From: Larkinella sp051857545
GTDB lineage: Bacteria > Bacteroidota > Bacteroidia > Cytophagales > Spirosomataceae
Direction: 5' to 3'
NCBI RefSeq assembly: GCF_051857545.1
Contig: NZ_JBPZHB010000005.1
Location: 186,001 to 250,000 of the forward strand
Length of the DNA stretch: 64,000 nucleotides
How positions within the stretch are numbered: position 1 is the first letter of the stretch; every line of letters starts with the position of its first letter. The notes beneath the pieces are model-generated. The model did not search any database. It was given only the letters and a program-made list of their open reading frames with translations, and was not told the DNA's origin. The translations under genes and the position numbers were made by a program. Shown here one piece after another: positions 41,683 to 50,480 of this stretch.

Positions 41683-43275
41683 ATGAGTTCTACACCAAAC
41701 AACTTCTGGAATAGCCCGTCTGCGGAGGAACAGCTTGTCCTGATGCAGGCCATTCTGGATGCCTCACAAAATGTTATGGCGTATTGCGTCCCCATGCGCA
41801 ACGAAGAAGCCCAAATCGTTGATTTTTCGTATCGGATTGCCAACCAGGGTCTTGCTCAGTTGTTGGGTATCGAACGGAGCCAGATCTTGGAAAAGCCCTT
41901 GATGTACTGGTTTCCGAACGCAAAGGAACTGGGCTTATTTCAACAGTATGTCGACGCAATTGAAACGAAGGAGTCTAGAATTGTTGAATTCCCCTATGGT
42001 GACCAGGCTTGTGACGGTTGTTTCCTCATCACCGCCACCCCGTTGCAGGAGGGCATCGTGCTTTCATTCGTGGATATTACCGACCAGAAGCGGGCGAGGG
42101 TGGCCCAGCAGGAACAGGCTGAACTCTTGCAGGCAACGCTGGACGCATCGTTGAATAGTACCATCGCCATGCGGGCGATCCGGGACGAATCCGGGCAGAT
42201 CATCGACTTTCTGATGCAAACCGCCAACCGGGCTGTCGAGCGTGATTTATTTTTGCCACCCGAGAAAATTGCGGGACACCGGCTGCTGGAGGTATTCCCC
42301 GGCAACATCGAATCCGGTCTGTTCGGATTCTATCAACGGGTGGCTGAAACGGGCCAAACCGATCAAACGACGCAGTATTACATCGACGCAAACGGGTTGG
42401 AAGCCTGGTTCACGGTGGCCGCCGTCCGGCAGAGCACCGACCAGATTGTGATCACGTTTATGAACATTACGGAGAGCAAATTGCAGGAACTGCGGTTGAA
42501 AAAGTCCAACGAGGATTTGGTGCGATCCAACGAATTGCTCGAGCAGTTTGCCTACGGGGCCAGCCACGATTTGCAGGAACCTTTACGAAAAATTCAGGCA
42601 TTCGGCGATCTGCTTCTCGATCAGTATGGCAGCCAGTTAGGCGATGGCGCCACGGTTTTGCAGCGGATGCAATCAGCCGCCAGCCGGATGTCAGGGCTGA
42701 TTCAGGATTTGCTGACGTATTCCCGGTTATCTACCCAGAAACCCGCTCCGGTTGCGGTATCACTCAATCCGTTGATCAACGACGTGCTGTCGGATCTGGA
42801 ACTGATGATTCAGGATAAAAACGCCGTCGTTGAAGTCGCCCCCCTGCCGACCATCCGGGGAAGTGTTAGCCAGTTGCGGCAACTGTTTCAGAACCTGCTC
42901 ATCAACGCCCTGAAATTCTCGTTCCCGAACACGCCCCCTCACATTCAAATTTCGACTCGGGAAGTGCGACTGGGTGACTTACCAGCGGGTTTGACTTTTC
43001 CTATTTTGCCCGTCGCACTGAAGCCGCTTCAAAAGTCGATCCGGTTTTATGAAATCAGCGTTCAGGACAACGGGATTGGTTTCAAAACTGAATACCGCCA
43101 CCAGATATTTAAAGCATTCCAGCGTTTGCACAGCCAGAACAGCCAGTATGCCGGAACGGGCCTGGGATTAGCGATTGTAAAAAAAGTGGTCGAAAACCAC
43201 TTTGGAGCCATCCTGGCAGAAAGCCGGGAAGGCCAGGGGGCGGTTTTCCGGATTTTCTTACCGACAGGTGTCTAA
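41683..43275 (+). CDS. PAS-PAS histidine kinase
   Basis: 530 residues, cytosolic (no membrane segment). Two PAS-like domains at about 20-135 and 150-265, a short coiled coil, HisKA with H295 in GASHDLQEPLRK, and HATPase_c with QNLLINALKF, DNGIGF and GTGLGLAIVK. The kinase core is very similar to that of the kai-operon kinase at 22622. No receiver gene is adjacent, so it is an orphan kinase. It could feed one of the single-domain regulators elsewhere. Confidence 0.9.
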   Translation: MSSTPNNFWNSPSAEEQLVLMQAILDASQNVMAYCVPMRNEEAQIVDFSYRIANQGLAQLLGIERSQILEKPLMYWFPNAKELGLFQQYVDAIETKESRIVEFPYGDQACDGCFLITATPLQEGIVLSFVDITDQKRARVAQQEQAELLQATLDASLNSTIAMRAIRDESGQIIDFLMQTANRAVERDLFLPPEKIAGHRLLEVFPGNIESGLFGFYQRVAETGQTDQTTQYYIDANGLEAWFTVAAVRQSTDQIVITFMNITESKLQELRLKKSNEDLVRSNELLEQFAYGASHDLQEPLRKIQAFGDLLLDQYGSQLGDGATVLQRMQSAASRMSGLIQDLLTYSRLSTQKPAPVAVSLNPLINDVLSDLELMIQDKNAVVEVAPLPTIRGSVSQLRQLFQNLLINALKFSFPNTPPHIQISTREVRLGDLPAGLTFPILPVALKPLQKSIRFYEISVQDNGIGFKTEYRHQIFKAFQRLHSQNSQYAGTGLGLAIVKKVVENHFGAILAESREGQGAVFRIFLPTGV

Positions 43276-43310
43276 TCCTGCTCCCAATCGCTCATGAGAA
43301 TGGTCCCGCC

Positions 43311-43474
43311 AGGGGCTTGACAGCGAAGCGTCGGTAGCTAAAGAGAATGAACCGATTTTTTTGCTTGCCATCAGATACGCAACAGCCCTGTCTCTGCCAA
43401 TTGTTAGGTACCTGACGGCACCTTGAAGATACAATCGCCTGCTCGATCTACCGACGCTTCGCTGTTAAGCCCCT
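43311..43474. repeat. Long inverted-repeat pair, 27-bp arms
   Basis: Arm 43311-43337 (AGGGGCTTGACAGCGAAGCG then TCGGTAG) and arm 43448-43474 are inverted copies with 26 of 27 bases matching, 110 nt apart. The spacer is not obviously coding. The layout (terminal inverted repeats around about 110 nt) is compatible with a very small non-autonomous element or a structured RNA. It lies 36 nt after the kinase stop. Confidence 0.75.
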
Positions 43475-43535
43475 AATAGGGCAGAATTCTATGCTTTTGC
43501 GCATTCTCTGTATAACACCTTAAAGGTTGGGGTAG

Positions 43536-43579
43536 TACCAACGAAAAAAGGGACGCTCGCGTCCCTTTTTTCGTTGGTA
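43536..43579. terminator. Bidirectional rho-independent terminator
   Basis: TACCAACGAAAAAAGGGAC (43536-43554) and its exact complement at 43561-43579 form a stem of at least 19 bp around GCTCGC. A- and T-tracts are built into the stem. It lies 15 nt past the lytic transglycosylase stop and between convergent genes. Confidence 0.92.
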
Positions 43580-43593
43580 AAACATTTCGGTTA

Positions 43594-44676
43594 CTATACC
43601 CAGTCCCAATCGAAGAGGGGCTGCATTTTGCGTTTGGCGGCCAGGAAAACCTGCCACAGCCGCGTCCGGCGGAATCGCAACACCCGCAGACCCAGCAATC
43701 CGGCCATCGCCGTCGGGGTTTGGGCGGCAGAAGCCGTCATCGACGTGGAACCGGCATCCGAAGCACCGCTGGTGTCTTCCGATTCACCGATGATTTGCGC
43801 GAGGGCTTCTTCCAGCAGATTCCGGCTGCGTGGCCCCCAGGTAGGCTCGGGTTCGAGACCCGGTTCGCCGGAGGCATGAATAATGGGTTCAACACCCGGC
43901 TGGAAACGCTCGCCCGGTAAAGGCCGGGTCAGGTCAGCCAGCACGGCGGGGCTCAGCATGTCGCTGTACATCCTGGGGCGGGTCAGCAACTCTTTATAGG
44001 CCAACACGCGGTACAGATACGTACTGGTTTCGCGGTGGAGCCGCAGGTTGTAATAACTCCGGATGCCCTGCTGGTCGATGCGGTTTTGAACGTGGGTAAC
44101 GCCACTGTTGTAAGCGGCTGCAACCAGCGTCCAGGAACCCAGTTCGCGGTGCAACTCACGCAGGTACCGGCAGGCGGCCACAGTCGACTTGTAAAGATCC
44201 CTCCGTTCGTCGAGTCCATGTCTGACAATCAGACCATTGTCGCGGGCGGTTTGGGGCATCAACTGCCAGTAGCCACCCGCACCTTTGGGGGATGTACTGG
44301 TGCCCGACAAGTCACTTTCAACCAAAGGCAAGTACTTAAAGTCTTTGGGAATGTTGTACTTGGCCAGAATGGGTTCGATAACCGGAAAAAACTTTACCGC
44401 TCGTTTCCGAAGCCGGAGCAGATAATCCCGATGACGGGATTGTTTGAGCAAAACCGTTACCCAACGTCTGGTAACGTTGGACTGCCGAAGGGGAACAAAC
44501 TCCCCGCAAAATTGTACGGGTTGTAAACTTTGGATCGTTTCGGTTCCCGGCAACCTTACACTAACGGTGCCATTGGAATGGGACGTAAACTCTCTTGAAT
44601 GTACGTCCAGTGGTGCCGACAAACCAATGGTTTTAAGCGTCGACAGCATCAGAATAATACTTGCTTCTTTTATCAA
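43594..44676 (-). CDS. Lytic transglycosylase, SLT domain
   Basis: 360 residues. Cleaves the MurNAc-GlcNAc bond of peptidoglycan. The SLT domain (about 125-260) holds the catalytic Glu in PLVESDLSG, followed by SPKGAGGYWQLMPQTA and AAYNSGVTHV. I used the TTG at 44676 because it gives a signal-like N-terminus (IKEASIILMLSTLKTIGLSA); an ATG at 44649 is the alternative. The C-terminal 90 residues are Ala/Thr/Ser-rich and basic (RRTRLWQVFLAAKRKM). No LysM domain is seen. Confidence 0.88.
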   Translation of the reverse strand: MIKEASIILMLSTLKTIGLSAPLDVHSREFTSHSNGTVSVRLPGTETIQSLQPVQFCGEFVPLRQSNVTRRWVTVLLKQSRHRDYLLRLRKRAVKFFPVIEPILAKYNIPKDFKYLPLVESDLSGTSTSPKGAGGYWQLMPQTARDNGLIVRHGLDERRDLYKSTVAACRYLRELHRELGSWTLVAAAYNSGVTHVQNRIDQQGIRSYYNLRLHRETSTYLYRVLAYKELLTRPRMYSDMLSPAVLADLTRPLPGERFQPGVEPIIHASGEPGLEPEPTWGPRSRNLLEEALAQIIGESEDTSGASDAGSTSMTASAAQTPTAMAGLLGLRVLRFRRTRLWQVFLAAKRKMQPLFDWDWV

Positions 44677-44822
44677 AACAGACTTAGTTGTTGTTTACGT
44701 CAACACGACGGTCACGGTTTAATAAAAAGTCATTTATACGAAGCTAGTTGATTTACTGCACTTTACCAAATTCGGGTCTGTATAAATTACTAAACGGAAA
44801 TCCTACTAACGCCATAGAATAC

Positions 44823-46955
44823 TCAGAGAATACGGCCGAGCAGGGCGGCCACAATCCGGATTTTAGTGTAGTCGTAGCGCCCTTGCAACGCATCATACAC
44901 GGGCTTTAACGCGTTGTTTTCCACGCCCACCCGGGCAATGGCCCGTTCAATCTCAAGGCGGTCGGCGGTATCGACCAAACCGGCCAGATCGACCTCATAT
45001 CCGTTGCCGGCGAGGTAGATTAAATGCATCGCAATGGTCGACGAAGACAGCTTCCGCTCCTCCGCAATTTCGTCAACGGTTTTGCCCTGCTGGTAGAGTT
45101 CGAAGGTCAGCAAATGCGTTGAGCCTTTCAGGGTCGTGCCTTCGCGCGCCTGTCCGGTGAGGAACCCGGCAATGACTTCCATGAACCGTTTCCCGAACAA
45201 TTGCAGCTTCCGGTCGCCCACCCCGCTCACGTTTCGGAAGGCTTCGGGCGTGGTGGGGCGCAGGCGGCTCATTTCTTCCAGCGACGAATCCGTGAAAACC
45301 ACATACGGCGGCACGTTCTGTTCGTCAGCCAGTTGTTTCCGCAACACCCGCAGCCGCTCGAAGAGATCGTCGCGAACCGTCTCGGTTTTGGTCTTCGGTT
45401 TTTGTTCGGATTTGAGCTGAGCCGCATCTTCCGGTTTGATCAATTGGATTTTCCGATCCTGAAACAAAACCGCATCCGCCAGAATCCCGCGTCGCAACGC
45501 ATAATGATCGTCGTAGGCAATCTCAATAACCCCGATGTTGATCAGTTGCTGGATATAACTCCGCCACTCGTCAAACTTCAGATCACTGCCCGCGCCGTAG
45601 GTTTTAATCAGGTGGTAATTATTTTGCATCACCGTCTGGTTCCGCGAACCGCGCAGGACGTCGATCAGCGTGTTGACCGGCACCTGCTCCTTCAACCGGA
45701 CAATGGCCGAGAGGGCTTTCTGGGCCAGCACCGTGCCGTCGAACATCACCCGTGGGTTCTGGCAGACGTCGCAGTTACCACAGGGTTCGGTGAGTTCTTC
45801 CGAAAAGTAACTGAGCAAAACCTGACGCCGGCACGAATGCGCTTCGGCATACTGCTGAATGCGCTCCAGTTTCGCCATTTGTAACCCCAGATTGGCCGGG
45901 GCATTTTCGGACAGCATCTCCTTCCAACTTGCCACGTCGGCAAAGCTGTAAAACAAAACCGTATCGGCGGCAGAACCGTCGCGCCCGGCCCGGCCGATTT
46001 CCTGGTAAAAGCTTTCCAGGTTTTTGGGCATGTTATAATGAATCACCCAGCGGACGTTGGATTTGTCGATGCCCATACCAAAGGCAATGGTGGCGCAGAT
46101 GATGCGAATATCGTCCCGAACAAACTCTTCCTGCGCCTGCGAACGGCTTTCGGCACTCATCCCGGCGTGGTAATAGCCCGCCCGGTAGCCCTTTTCCTGC
46201 AGTTTGGCCGCCAGACTTTCCGTCGACTTCCGGCTCTGGCAGTAAATAATGCCGGAATTGTCGGGTTGCAGAGCCAGAAACCGTTCGATCTGCTGAATGC
46301 GTTTCAGTCCCGGCAACACCTTCAGGCTCAGGTTTGGGCGGTTAAAAGAAGCTACAAAAACCGCCGGGTCGTTCAGGTGAAGCTGGTTGATGATGTCCTG
46401 GCGGGTCAATTTATCGGCGGTGGCGGTCAGGGCAGCCACCGGCACGTCGGGAAAATGCTTTTTTAGCATCGCCAACTGCGTGTATTCCGGGCGAAAATCG
46501 TGCCCCCACGACGAAATACAGTGGGCTTCATCGACCGCAAACAAGCTGATTTGCAAGGTTTTCAGAAACACGAAAAACGATTCCGACAGCATTTTTTCGG
46601 GCGAAACGTAGAGGAGTTTCAGCTTGCCGGCCTGGCAATCCTGCTCAATTTCCCGCTGCTCGCGGCTGCCTTGGGTGCTGTTCAGAAAAGCCGCCGGAAT
46701 CCCGTTCAGCAACAGGGCCTCAACCTGGTCTTTCATCAGCGCAATCAGGGGCGACACCACCAGGCAGACACCCGGTTTCATCAGCGCCGGAATCTGAAAG
46801 CACACCGACTTCCCTCCGCCCGTCGGCATCAGCACGAGCGAATCGCGGCCGTCCAGCAAGGTCCGGACGACGGTTTCCTGCATGGGCCGGAACCGGTCGT
46901 AACCGTAGTACTGCTTCAGGAAATCAACCGGTTTCAGCGTTTCTGTTTCGTTCAT
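44823..46955 (-). CDS. recQ: ATP-dependent DNA helicase RecQ
   Basis: 710 residues, 3'-5' DNA helicase. Walker A MPTGGGKS (K49), DEAH box at 142-145 in VDEAHCISSWGHDFRPEY, and helicase C domain with QEIGRAGRDG. A zinc site comes from CRRQVLLSYF and CGNCDVC. RQC winged helix (about 400-500), HRDC domain (about 520-600) and a C-terminal HTH (EIAEERKLSSSTIAMHLIYL) complete the protein. Slightly longer than E. coli RecQ because of the last domain. The upstream gap is a GC-rich inverted repeat. Confidence 0.96.
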   Translation of the reverse strand: MNETETLKPVDFLKQYYGYDRFRPMQETVVRTLLDGRDSLVLMPTGGGKSVCFQIPALMKPGVCLVVSPLIALMKDQVEALLLNGIPAAFLNSTQGSREQREIEQDCQAGKLKLLYVSPEKMLSESFFVFLKTLQISLFAVDEAHCISSWGHDFRPEYTQLAMLKKHFPDVPVAALTATADKLTRQDIINQLHLNDPAVFVASFNRPNLSLKVLPGLKRIQQIERFLALQPDNSGIIYCQSRKSTESLAAKLQEKGYRAGYYHAGMSAESRSQAQEEFVRDDIRIICATIAFGMGIDKSNVRWVIHYNMPKNLESFYQEIGRAGRDGSAADTVLFYSFADVASWKEMLSENAPANLGLQMAKLERIQQYAEAHSCRRQVLLSYFSEELTEPCGNCDVCQNPRVMFDGTVLAQKALSAIVRLKEQVPVNTLIDVLRGSRNQTVMQNNYHLIKTYGAGSDLKFDEWRSYIQQLINIGVIEIAYDDHYALRRGILADAVLFQDRKIQLIKPEDAAQLKSEQKPKTKTETVRDDLFERLRVLRKQLADEQNVPPYVVFTDSSLEEMSRLRPTTPEAFRNVSGVGDRKLQLFGKRFMEVIAGFLTGQAREGTTLKGSTHLLTFELYQQGKTVDEIAEERKLSSSTIAMHLIYLAGNGYEVDLAGLVDTADRLEIERAIARVGVENNALKPVYDALQGRYDYTKIRIVAALLGRIL

Positions 46956-46970
46956 TGGTTTTGTATTTAC

Positions 46971-47049
46971 CGCCCCCGCCCCCTAAAGGGGAGAGGACGC
47001 TGCTCACTCCGGATGGTTTCGCGTCTTCTCCCCTTTAGGGGGCGGGGGC
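46971..47049. repeat. GC-rich inverted repeat overlapping a gene end
   Basis: Arm 46973-47000 (CCCCCGCCCCCTAAAGGGGA then GAGGACGC) matches the reverse complement of 47021-47048 at 27 of 28 bases, loop about 20 nt. The right arm and loop encode the last residues (PPPPKGEKTRNHPE) and the stop of the gene at 47004. It is a sister in design to the element at 29091-29155 (CCCCCTGAAGGGG there, CCCCCTAAAGGGG here). Confidence 0.88.
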
Positions 47050-48269
47050 AAAATCAATCGTTCGGCATGCATTGGCAAAATGGTGTTGAAATTCCCCCAA
47101 AAGCGGTCGTCCAATCGGCCGGTCTGCTTCGGCAGGTTTTCGGTAGTCGTCAGCACCTCCGTTTCCTGAACGGCCTGCCCGTTGGATCTGGCGTATTCAC
47201 CGGTGCCAAAATGCAGGGCAATGACGGCCATCATCGGCGTATTGGCGGCAACCGAAAACTGCGTTTCCAGCACCAGCCGCGCGTCCTGCAAAAACCATTT
47301 GCCGTTCAACTGGCGATAGTGGCTATGGCTATAAATCCGTTTTACTTCCTTTTTTGAACGACCGGTCAGGTTCTCAAAAACCGCTTTCAGATTGGTTTTC
47401 AACACCTCCCCCGCGGCTTCGGGCGTAAATTCATACGCAATCCGGACAATGGCCCGGCTGGCGGTATCGATCAACACCTCGCCTTTCCGGGCTGCCCGAA
47501 CCCGCCGACCTGCCACCGGGGCAAACGCCAGCCGGTACGCCGGGCGGTTGTCGCTGGCGGTCAGAACCGAATCCAGCCGGAATTCGTAGTCGTTCAGGTT
47601 GTCACCGTCCCAATACTCCGGCGGCCCCAGATCCATGCTGCGCGTCACGATGGCGGCTCCGTTCGGAAACGCGTATCCTTCCAACGCTTTCGGCAACGGA
47701 TTCCGTACGTACTGCCGCCCTTTCACCAGCTTTACTTTTTCCGGCAATTCGGTCTGTATTTTGGGTAACTTCTCCACTTTCAGGATGGCTTCCCGTACAG
47801 TCCAGCAAACGGTATCGGTCGAAAGCGTCTCGCGGTAAAAACCGGTCAACACGGTGGGCGTCGCCTGAAAATTGGCATGAATGGCCTTCAGGGCCGAAAA
47901 TACCAGCAACCGTCCGTCGGTTTGCCTCCGGAACGAAACCGCCAGGTCTGCCCGAAGCACCGGCTCCAGACTTACGACAACGGAATCGATCGGTTTCAGG
48001 TTTCGCAGGACCAGTTTGGCATTCTGGTAGCCCACAGCCGAAATGATGCCTTCTTTCTGCGAATCGATTTTAGGGTAGTTCAGCAAAAACCGCCCTTCCC
48101 GATTCGCCAGTGTCCCCCAGGCTTTGCCACTGACGCTGACGCAGGCAAATTCGACCGGTTTTCCCGTCGATTGGTCCACGACCTGGCCTTTCACCTGCTG
48201 ATAGCCTTGCCCGAATGAACCTTGTATCCCCACTACCAAGAGGTATAAAACGCCTGAAAACCGCTTCAT
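47004..48269 (-). CDS. Carboxypeptidase-regulatory-like domain protein
   Basis: 421 residues, exported (signal peptide at 1-20, ending GSFGQ). N-terminal carboxypeptidase-D regulatory-like domain at about 25-105: VKGQVVDQSTGKPVEFACVS and GRFLLNYP. The remainder (about 120-405) is a domain common to Bacteroidota exported proteins with no assigned function; FSALKAIHANFQATPTVLTG and FYRE are its recognisable start. The C-terminal 14 residues are encoded by an inverted-repeat element and are probably not conserved. Divergent from the S9 peptidase gene. Confidence 0.8.
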   Translation of the reverse strand: MKRFSGVLYLLVVGIQGSFGQGYQQVKGQVVDQSTGKPVEFACVSVSGKAWGTLANREGRFLLNYPKIDSQKEGIISAVGYQNAKLVLRNLKPIDSVVVSLEPVLRADLAVSFRRQTDGRLLVFSALKAIHANFQATPTVLTGFYRETLSTDTVCWTVREAILKVEKLPKIQTELPEKVKLVKGRQYVRNPLPKALEGYAFPNGAAIVTRSMDLGPPEYWDGDNLNDYEFRLDSVLTASDNRPAYRLAFAPVAGRRVRAARKGEVLIDTASRAIVRIAYEFTPEAAGEVLKTNLKAVFENLTGRSKKEVKRIYSHSHYRQLNGKWFLQDARLVLETQFSVAANTPMMAVIALHFGTGEYARSNGQAVQETEVLTTTENLPKQTGRLDDRFWGNFNTILPMHAERLILPPPPKGEKTRNHPE

Positions 48270-48523
48270 CCGGTGAAAATTAAAGAATTAAAAACCGGGT
48301 TCAGGGGGGCCGGTGGGGCCTGGTTCAGTTTTCAAAAATACGAAATTCGGCCCGTTTTTCCCCTAAAACCGACCGTAAACATAAGGCAAGTTTTTGATTG
48401 CCTGTACAAAAAATAACAATAGTTTTTCCATGTAACGACCTACTTTTTATCAGTTACACCCGACAATTCCTCAGACCGGAAACGGACCAGTGGGTGCGCC
48501 GTCCGAAAATGCCGGATTATCCG

Positions 48524-48531
48524 TATGTTTG
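48524..48531 (+). promoter_or_regulatory. -7 element of the S9 peptidase gene
   Basis: TATGTTTG is an exact match to the Bacteroidota -7 consensus TAnnTTTG, 27 nt before the ATG at 48559. The -33 position lacks a TTTG. Confidence 0.5.
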
Positions 48532-48558
48532 AAGCTGAAAGACTTCTTCTGATTTCCC

Positions 48559-50472
48559 ATGAAAAAAACAGGATGGCTTGGCGGCTTTTTGCTGCTCTCA
48601 CTGGCTACGCAGGCACAAAATCCGCTCACACCCGAACAACTCTGGAAATGGGGCCGGGTGTCGGGACTGGGCATTTCCAAAGACAAAACCTCGGTTATTT
48701 ATTCCGTCAGTACACCGAACGCGGAGGAAAACAAAAGTGCCCGGAAAACCTACACAATACCGTTGACTGGAGGTCCGGCGACCGAAATTTCAAACGCCGA
48801 CAGCTTACTGGTCAACACCAAAATTTCGTCCGATGGCAAGTTTATCATCAGCAGCGAAGCCGTAAAACTGGAAGACATTACCAGCACCGACAAATATCCC
48901 GATCTGAAAAAATCGAATGCCTACGTCTACACCTCGCTGAATTATCGCCATTGGGATACGTGGGAGGACGGCAAATACGACCACGTTTTTGTGGCTCCGC
49001 TGGTGAACGGAAAACCGGGAGCGGGGAAAGACATCATGCCGGGCGAAAAGTTCGACTGCCCGCAAAAACCGTTTGGTGGCGACGAAGATTTTATCTGGAA
49101 TCCCGACGGCAAGCACATCGTCTATGTGACCAAGAAAAAAACCGGCACGGCCTACGCGGTTAGTACCAATACGGATTTGTACGAATACGACATCACGACG
49201 GGAACGACCAAGAATCTGACCGAAGAAAACAAAGGCTACGACGTCAATCCTGAATACAATGCCAAAGGACAACTGGCCTGGCTGCAAATGAAACGCGACG
49301 GTTACGAAGCCGACAAACAGGATTTGATCGTCTGGAACGGCGTCACCAAAATGAACCTGACTAGCCAACGGGACGACCTCCACGTTCAGAGTTTTAAATG
49401 GAGTCAGGACGGTTCATCGCTTTTCTTCACGGCACCCATCGACGGCACGATTCAGTTGTTCAAGGTGACGTATCCGGGGCTCACGAAAATGATGCCGATC
49501 ATTACGCAGCTTACCAAAGGCGATTTCGACGTCACCGGCATCGTCGGGCAATCGGCGAATACCCTCGTCGTTTCCCGCACCGACATGAACCACCCCACCG
49601 AACTGTTCACGGTCGATCTGGCAAACGGCGCGATGACGCAGCTCACCCACGTGAACGATGCCGTGTTGAAAACCACCGGAATCTGCAAAACCGAACGCCG
49701 TTTTGTGACGACCACCGACAACAAAAAGATGCTGGTGTGGGTCATTTATCCGCCAGGTTTCGACGCGTCCAAAAAATACCCCACCTTGTTGTACTGCCAG
49801 GGCGGTCCGCAGTCGGCGCTGACCCAGATGTATTCGTACCGCTGGAATTTCCAGTTGATGGCGTCGCAGGGTTATATCGTGGTGGCACCGAACCGCCGGG
49901 GTATGCCGGGCCACGGTACCCAGTGGAACGAGCAAGTTAGTAAAGACTGGGGCGGGCAGGTGATCCGGGATTATCTGAGCGCCATCGATGCCGTTTCCAA
50001 AGAACCTTATGTGGACAAAACCCGCCTGGGCTGCGTCGGTCCGAGTTTTGGCGGTTACTCGGTTTTTGCGCTCGCGGGAGTTCACGACAAGCGGTTTAAG
50101 TCCTTCATTTCGCACGACGGTGTCTTCGATTTCAAGAGCATGTACGGCACCACCGAAGAGCTGTTTTTTGTCAACTGGGACTTTGGCGGTTCGTACTGGG
50201 ACAAAAAGAACGCAGCCGCCCAGCGTACCTACAGCCAGTCGCCGAGCAACTTCGTAGACCGCTGGGACACGCCGATTTTCATCATTCAGGGTGGCCGCGA
50301 CTACCGCGTTCCGATCGAGCAGGGTTTGCAGGCTTTCCAGGCCGCCCAGTTGCGGGGCATCAAAAGCAAATTGCTGTATCTGCCCGACGAAAACCACTGG
50401 GTGCTGAGCGCTCAGAACGCGCTGGTATGGCAGCGGGAGTTTTTTTCGTGGCTGACGGAAACGTTGAAGTAA
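48559..50472 (+). CDS. S9-family serine peptidase (prolyl oligopeptidase type)
   Basis: 637 residues, exported (signal MKKTGWLGGFLLLSLATQAQ). The N-terminal beta-propeller (about 30-370) is seen from repeats such as FIWNPDGKHIVYVT and FKWSQDGSSLFFT. The alpha/beta-hydrolase domain (about 380-637) has the nucleophile Ser in GPSFGGY, the Asp in QGGRDYRVP and the His in DENHWVL. It removes or cleaves short peptides in the periplasm, helping peptide scavenging. It is convergent with the cytochrome c peroxidase with only 8 nt between stops. Confidence 0.93.
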   Translation: MKKTGWLGGFLLLSLATQAQNPLTPEQLWKWGRVSGLGISKDKTSVIYSVSTPNAEENKSARKTYTIPLTGGPATEISNADSLLVNTKISSDGKFIISSEAVKLEDITSTDKYPDLKKSNAYVYTSLNYRHWDTWEDGKYDHVFVAPLVNGKPGAGKDIMPGEKFDCPQKPFGGDEDFIWNPDGKHIVYVTKKKTGTAYAVSTNTDLYEYDITTGTTKNLTEENKGYDVNPEYNAKGQLAWLQMKRDGYEADKQDLIVWNGVTKMNLTSQRDDLHVQSFKWSQDGSSLFFTAPIDGTIQLFKVTYPGLTKMMPIITQLTKGDFDVTGIVGQSANTLVVSRTDMNHPTELFTVDLANGAMTQLTHVNDAVLKTTGICKTERRFVTTTDNKKMLVWVIYPPGFDASKKYPTLLYCQGGPQSALTQMYSYRWNFQLMASQGYIVVAPNRRGMPGHGTQWNEQVSKDWGGQVIRDYLSAIDAVSKEPYVDKTRLGCVGPSFGGYSVFALAGVHDKRFKSFISHDGVFDFKSMYGTTEELFFVNWDFGGSYWDKKNAAAQRTYSQSPSNFVDRWDTPIFIIQGGRDYRVPIEQGLQAFQAAQLRGIKSKLLYLPDENHWVLSAQNALVWQREFFSWLTETLK

Positions 50473-50480
50473 ACCAGCAC

